From positions 3,484,001 to 3,548,000 of the forward strand of contig NZ_CP011456.1 in assembly GCF_001277295.1 (NCBI RefSeq): a DNA stretch of 64,000 bases, read 5' to 3'. Shown piece after piece: positions 60,980 through 64,000 of the stretch. Position numbers and translations under genes: made by a program. How positions within the stretch are numbered: position 1 is the first letter of the stretch; each line of letters opens with the position of its first letter. Below the pieces are notes generated by a model. It made no database searches and was not told where the DNA came from. It was given only the letters and a program-made list of their open reading frames with translations. The stretch comes from Anabaena sp. WA102. Its GTDB lineage: Bacteria > Cyanobacteriota > Cyanobacteriia > Cyanobacteriales > Nostocaceae.

Positions 60980-62232
60980 TGAGGGGAAGCATCTTGCAAA
61001 ACAGTTTTTGAGACAATTCTGGTTTTTTTGCGATCGCTTTCTGATAACTGTTCCCCAGCTTGTAAGCGGGTGGCGGAAACTTGCAATACCGTTGCAGCAC
61101 TAGCATCTCCCATTTGCAGCGCAGTTTTTGCCGCAGTTTGTAACATCGTTGCTGCACCAGCCCGATCACCCTGCTGTAATTTCGTTTCGGCTAACTGGGT
61201 TTGGCGATATTTGGCTAAAGCTAAAACCGACCGTTGTACCTGGGGATTTGGTGCTGGTTGGTATTCCCTGGTGACATGAGCATAAATTGGTAGATTGGGG
61301 GAGTATAGCCCGATTTGGTTATGGGCGGGGTCATCGTAGCGGACTTGAACATTAGCGATCGCCTGTTTACCTTCTGGCAACTGTCCCACATAAATATTAA
61401 CTAAAACTACCCGTTCCCCGTCTTTCATTAAATCGCCCAATCTCACCACCAAGCGCCCATCGCTTTCGGGTTGTACTGGTAACTCAATGGTATCTGGGGA
61501 AACTTGGGCAATGGGTTTGAGTTCTGCTAACCGCACATTAGGCATTAAGGATAATAATAGTTGAGCGTTAGTCAACCCCACTGTTTGCATTCGACTAAAC
61601 AACCGCCCAAATTCCGATACAGCCTGATCTGGGTGTTGAATATAAGACAATGTACCCATGCCAGCATCAGCGATTTTTTCTAAAACTTTATCATTCCAAT
61701 TGTCACCAAATCCCAATGTATTTAGAGTTAAATTATAGCTGGCGGCTAATTGGGCAAATTTCAAACAGCGATCGTTATCACCATGTTCATTTTCTCCATC
61801 AGTCAGTAAAAATGCTTGGGAAACTGTATCATGTTTACCCTTGGCTAACTCTTCAATTCCTAAGCGTAAACCCTCATCAATAGCAGTTCCCCCATCAGCT
61901 TTGAGTTGCATTATCTGTTTTTTAATATGTTGGCGATCGCTAATTAACTGATTTGGGACTAAAACTTTAGCCCGGTGGTCAAAAACAACTACACTGAGGC
62001 GATATTCAGGAGTGAGACGATCTACCAATAAACAAGCGGCATTTTTCACAGTTTCTAGGGATTTTCCCATCATTGAACCGCTATGATCGAGAATCAAGCA
62101 TAAGTTCAAGGGTACAGTCCGATCTATTGTTTCACCACTAGCAGAAACAGAAACTACTAATTGACGTTGAGTGCTAGTTTGATTTGCATCTATACCAGCA
62201 TCATTAAGCGCTAGTTGTAAATTAACTTTCAT
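60976..62232 (-). CDS. von Willebrand A domain protein, first of a tandem pair
   Basis: A 418-residue paralog of the gene at 59699: MKVNLQLALNDAGIDANQTS, MIDAS LILDHSGSMMGKS, GGTAIDEGLRLG, AFLLTDGENEHGDND, and the same C-terminal LQVSATRLQAGEQLSESDRK. The near-identical C-termini and shared layout show a tandem duplication with the VWA domain diverging faster. Followed by a 4-bp overlap. Confidence 0.88.
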   Translation of the reverse strand: MKVNLQLALNDAGIDANQTSTQRQLVVSVSASGETIDRTVPLNLCLILDHSGSMMGKSLETVKNAACLLVDRLTPEYRLSVVVFDHRAKVLVPNQLISDRQHIKKQIMQLKADGGTAIDEGLRLGIEELAKGKHDTVSQAFLLTDGENEHGDNDRCLKFAQLAASYNLTLNTLGFGDNWNDKVLEKIADAGMGTLSYIQHPDQAVSEFGRLFSRMQTVGLTNAQLLLSLMPNVRLAELKPIAQVSPDTIELPVQPESDGRLVVRLGDLMKDGERVVLVNIYVGQLPEGKQAIANVQVRYDDPAHNQIGLYSPNLPIYAHVTREYQPAPNPQVQRSVLALAKYRQTQLAETKLQQGDRAGAATMLQTAAKTALQMGDASAATVLQVSATRLQAGEQLSESDRKKTRIVSKTVLQDASPQ

Positions 62233-62329
62233 AATTTCAATTTCCTATCTAGTTTAGACAGATACAATTTTATAGATAACTTCAAACCGCATCCTCCATA
62301 CTACGGAAAATAAGTTAATTTAGAGGCTG

Positions 62330-62481
62330 AGAGGATGTTTGAAAAGTATCAAAATTTATTTAGATCCCCCCAACCCCCTTAAAAAAGGGGGCTAAATTTC
62401 TTAAAGTCCCCCTTATTAAGGGGGATTTAGGGGGATCTACAGGTGTTATATACCACACAAAAAAGTTTTCAAACACCCTCT
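62330..62481. mobile_element. Family C miniature element, copy 2
   Basis: About 152 bp with ends AGAGGATGTTTGAAAAGT and, inverted, AGAGGGTGTTTGAAAACT. The interior is unlike copy 1: a hairpin GGGGGATCTAAATAA-type and the widespread CCCCTTAAAAAAGGGGGC / CCCCCTTATTAAGGGGG repeats. Intergenic, upstream of the VWA pair. Confidence 0.83.
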
Positions 62482-62563
62482 GAGAATCACTGGAATAAAA
62501 GCCTTAACTTTCCCTAAAACAGAGACTGAAATATGAACAAATAAACATGAAAATTGATATAAT

Positions 62564-63024
62564 TTAATTATTCAAAAAGTAATTTTTCAGGGTTTCCGCT
62601 AAAGTAAAAGGAGATTCTTTAGGAAAGAAGTTTAATTTAATTCCTGTTTCTTCAGATGCTTTTAACCGAGCTTTTTCATAACAATCTGCAAATATTTCTA
62701 TAAATAGAGGTTGCAAACTAGGACTATCTTCTAATAATAATTCAATACAAATACGTTGCTCTGTAATCGTACTGCGCCAGCTTTCACTACGTTTTTCAGG
62801 TTGATATTGCCATTTTAGTAAGTGCATTAATAGCACAATTAAACGGCTCTTTAACTCCCGTTTTTCACTTTTTCCCATGCTTTCAATTTCTTCTATCAGA
62901 TTTGCTAAATCAATTTCTGCAAATTTCCCTGCTTTTAATTGTTTAGATATTGTTTCTATCCACAGATAAAATCTTGGTCGTAAAGATTATCATTGGTAAT
63001 GACTGTTGGTTGATGTGTTGTCAT
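62564..63024 (-). pseudogene. DUF29 protein gene with a frameshift
   Basis: From ATG 63022-63024 the frame reads MTTHQPTVITNDNLYDQDF and then leaves frame; shifting by one base near 62970 continues YLWIETISKQLKAGKFAEID, LANLIEEIESMGKSEKRELK and the rest of a DUF29 protein to 62564. One T appears to be missing in a T-run (gattttatctg). Either a real frameshift or a sequencing error. DUF29 proteins are abundant in cyanobacteria, function unknown. Confidence 0.82.
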
Positions 63025-63159
63025 AATGATTTCTAACCTCCTGCAATAATCTTATCAGTAAATCATTCTATTGTTTCTCTTTCTTCATAATTCACCTTGA
63101 TGCTAAAAATATCATTCCCCGGCAGAACCAGGGAACGAGGATAATAATGGTTTTTGTTG

Positions 63160-63759
63160 TTAGGAAATATTCGCCATATATTTAACTAAATCATCTATTT
63201 GCGAAAAATCTAATAATTCTTCGGCTAAATCTTCCAGTTGAGTTAATCCCAAATTAGGAAGTTGCTGTTCTATTCTGGCTGGAATATTCCCAAAGCGGCG
63301 TTTTAACATACGGAGAATCAATTCTAGTGCTTCTCTTCTTTTGCCTTTTTGCTCACCTTTTTGCAGAATATCCTGATAAACCCAAGATTCTTCCATAATG
63401 TCCTCCTGAAACAGTTGATTAAGTAGATTTCTATTAAATCTTAACCCGGCTAAAAGCTGTGTACAAACGGAAATATTATCTCGTGCTTTCTTGGATTCAA
63501 TTGTATTTACAGCAGCAGCAACTTGGGTTAAAAGATTTTCGGGTGAGTCGCTTTTTGCTAAAGTTGCTAATGGTAATAGTGCGGGGTTAGCCAGTAGTGA
63601 CGCTGCTTCCTCTTCCCACATCCGTATAACTCTATATTTGTGGATGGTGTTTGTGTCTACATATTGACTATTAAACACCATTTCGGAAGTTGTGGCTTGC
63701 AGAAAAATCACGACTTGCTGAATTTCACACCAATATTGACGTTTTAAGCGATAAACCAC
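63160..63759 (-). pseudogene. Rpn/PD-(D/E)XK transposase-like protein, 5'-truncated
   Basis: A 199-codon frame matching the C-terminal two thirds of the recombination-promoting nuclease-like family common in cyanobacteria: VVIFLQATTSEMVFNSQYVD, IHKYRVIRMWEEEAASLLAN and the tail ELILRMLKRRFGNIPARIEQ. The N-terminal catalytic PD-(D/E)XK part is missing: 63760-63825 is a repeat (CTCTGTGTCCTCTGCGCCTC). Probably inactive. Confidence 0.75.
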
Positions 63760-63822
63760 CTAACGCAAAAATCTCTCAAACCCTTATTCCTCTGTGTCCT
63801 CTGCGCCTCCGTGGTTCGTTAA

Positions 63823-64000
63823 TCAGGATAATTTATTTCTTGGAAGTCCCTCTAAATCTTTTCTAACTCGAAAGCGATGTTCAGTAACAGAACTATACCA
63901 ACTTCCTTTCATCATTTCGGGAGCATCAGCTTGAACGGTTAACTTGAGTAAGTGAGCAATTAAGATGGTTAAATTACTCAAAAATGAGCGTTTTTCTGAT
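63823..64000 (-). CDS. DUF29 protein, C-terminal part (continues past window end)
   Basis: Minus-strand frame entering from the window edge: SEKRSFLSNLTILIAHLLKL, then TVQADAPEMMKGSWYSSVTE and RVRKDLEGLPRNKLS, ending at 63823. It matches DUF29, as does the broken gene at 62564, so this is a second family member. The C-terminus is shorter than usual. Confidence 0.78.
   Translation of the reverse strand, partial: SEKRSFLSNLTILIAHLLKLTVQADAPEMMKGSWYSSVTEHRFRVRKDLEGLPRNKLS

Noticed and set aside
20783..64000. A tyrosine or serine recombinase (xisC, xisA, xisF type) for the hupL element
   Set aside because: Looked for R...HxxR...Y and resolvase-type motifs in all plausible genes; none found in the window.

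Overview
The window reads as the chromosome of a filamentous, heterocyst-forming, N2-fixing cyanobacterium of the Nostocales, probably Anabaena/Dolichospermum/Aphanizomenon-like. The evidence is AT-rich DNA with many GCGATCGC (HIP1) sites, heptameric tandem repeats, cyanobacterium-specific genes (NDH-1 CO2-uptake genes, CRR6, Ycf55/DUF3685, DUF760, NarM, CruP) and an uptake-hydrogenase (hup) locus. The genus is inference. The region is full of small non-autonomous elements: at least eight inverted-repeat families, several of them sitting inside genes.

Layout. 1-3.7 kb: a CruP-like carotenoid-cyclase paralog (cut by the window edge), then a C5 DNA methyltransferase whose partner TdeIII-type restriction gene is split by a 126-bp element. 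4.1-9.7 kb: a CO2-uptake NDH-1 operon (ndhF4-ndhD4-cupB type) with repeats between its genes. 10-20.9 kb: a diazotrophy, hydrogenase and nitrate block. It holds a nitrogenase-associated ArsC-like protein, a cupin, a decayed SagB-like nitroreductase, the hydrogenase protease HupW, a minus-strand cluster of TPR, two small membrane proteins and a shortened NifU-like protein, MobA, NarM, hupS and the 5' part of hupL. hupL stops at a 16-bp sequence that matches, from memory, the XisC recombination site of the Anabaena PCC 7120 hupL element. The 3' part of hupL and any recombinase are absent from the remaining 43 kb.

21-31 kb is accessory DNA: an AAA ATPase/nuclease-like protein, a MazEF-like pair, a group II intron relic, a cysteine-hydrolase gene split by a second copy of the 126-bp element and an IS630 fragment, mixed with HU (HanA), CobD and a flavoprotein. 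31.7-49.1 kb is a mostly co-directional carbohydrate gene set. It comprises a MATE exporter, NUDIX, kinase-fold protein, sucrose-phosphatase-like and GmhB-like phosphatases, three glycosyltransferases, a GH13 enzyme, transketolase, NDP-sugar epimerase, DegT aminotransferase, TIM-barrel isomerase, SDR and an NtdB-like phosphatase. I do not recognise it as a described pathway; it may make and export an amino-sugar or unusual glycoside.

49.3-64 kb is mostly ordinary chromosome: a Ycf55-type response regulator, a Fur-family regulator, CRR6, GT9, IspD, ScpB, DUF760, HtrA, a LysM/M23 peptidase, two tandem VWA proteins and broken DUF29/Rpn-like genes. A pair of homologous terminator-ended segments at 59.0-59.4 kb on the minus strand looks like two small RNAs.
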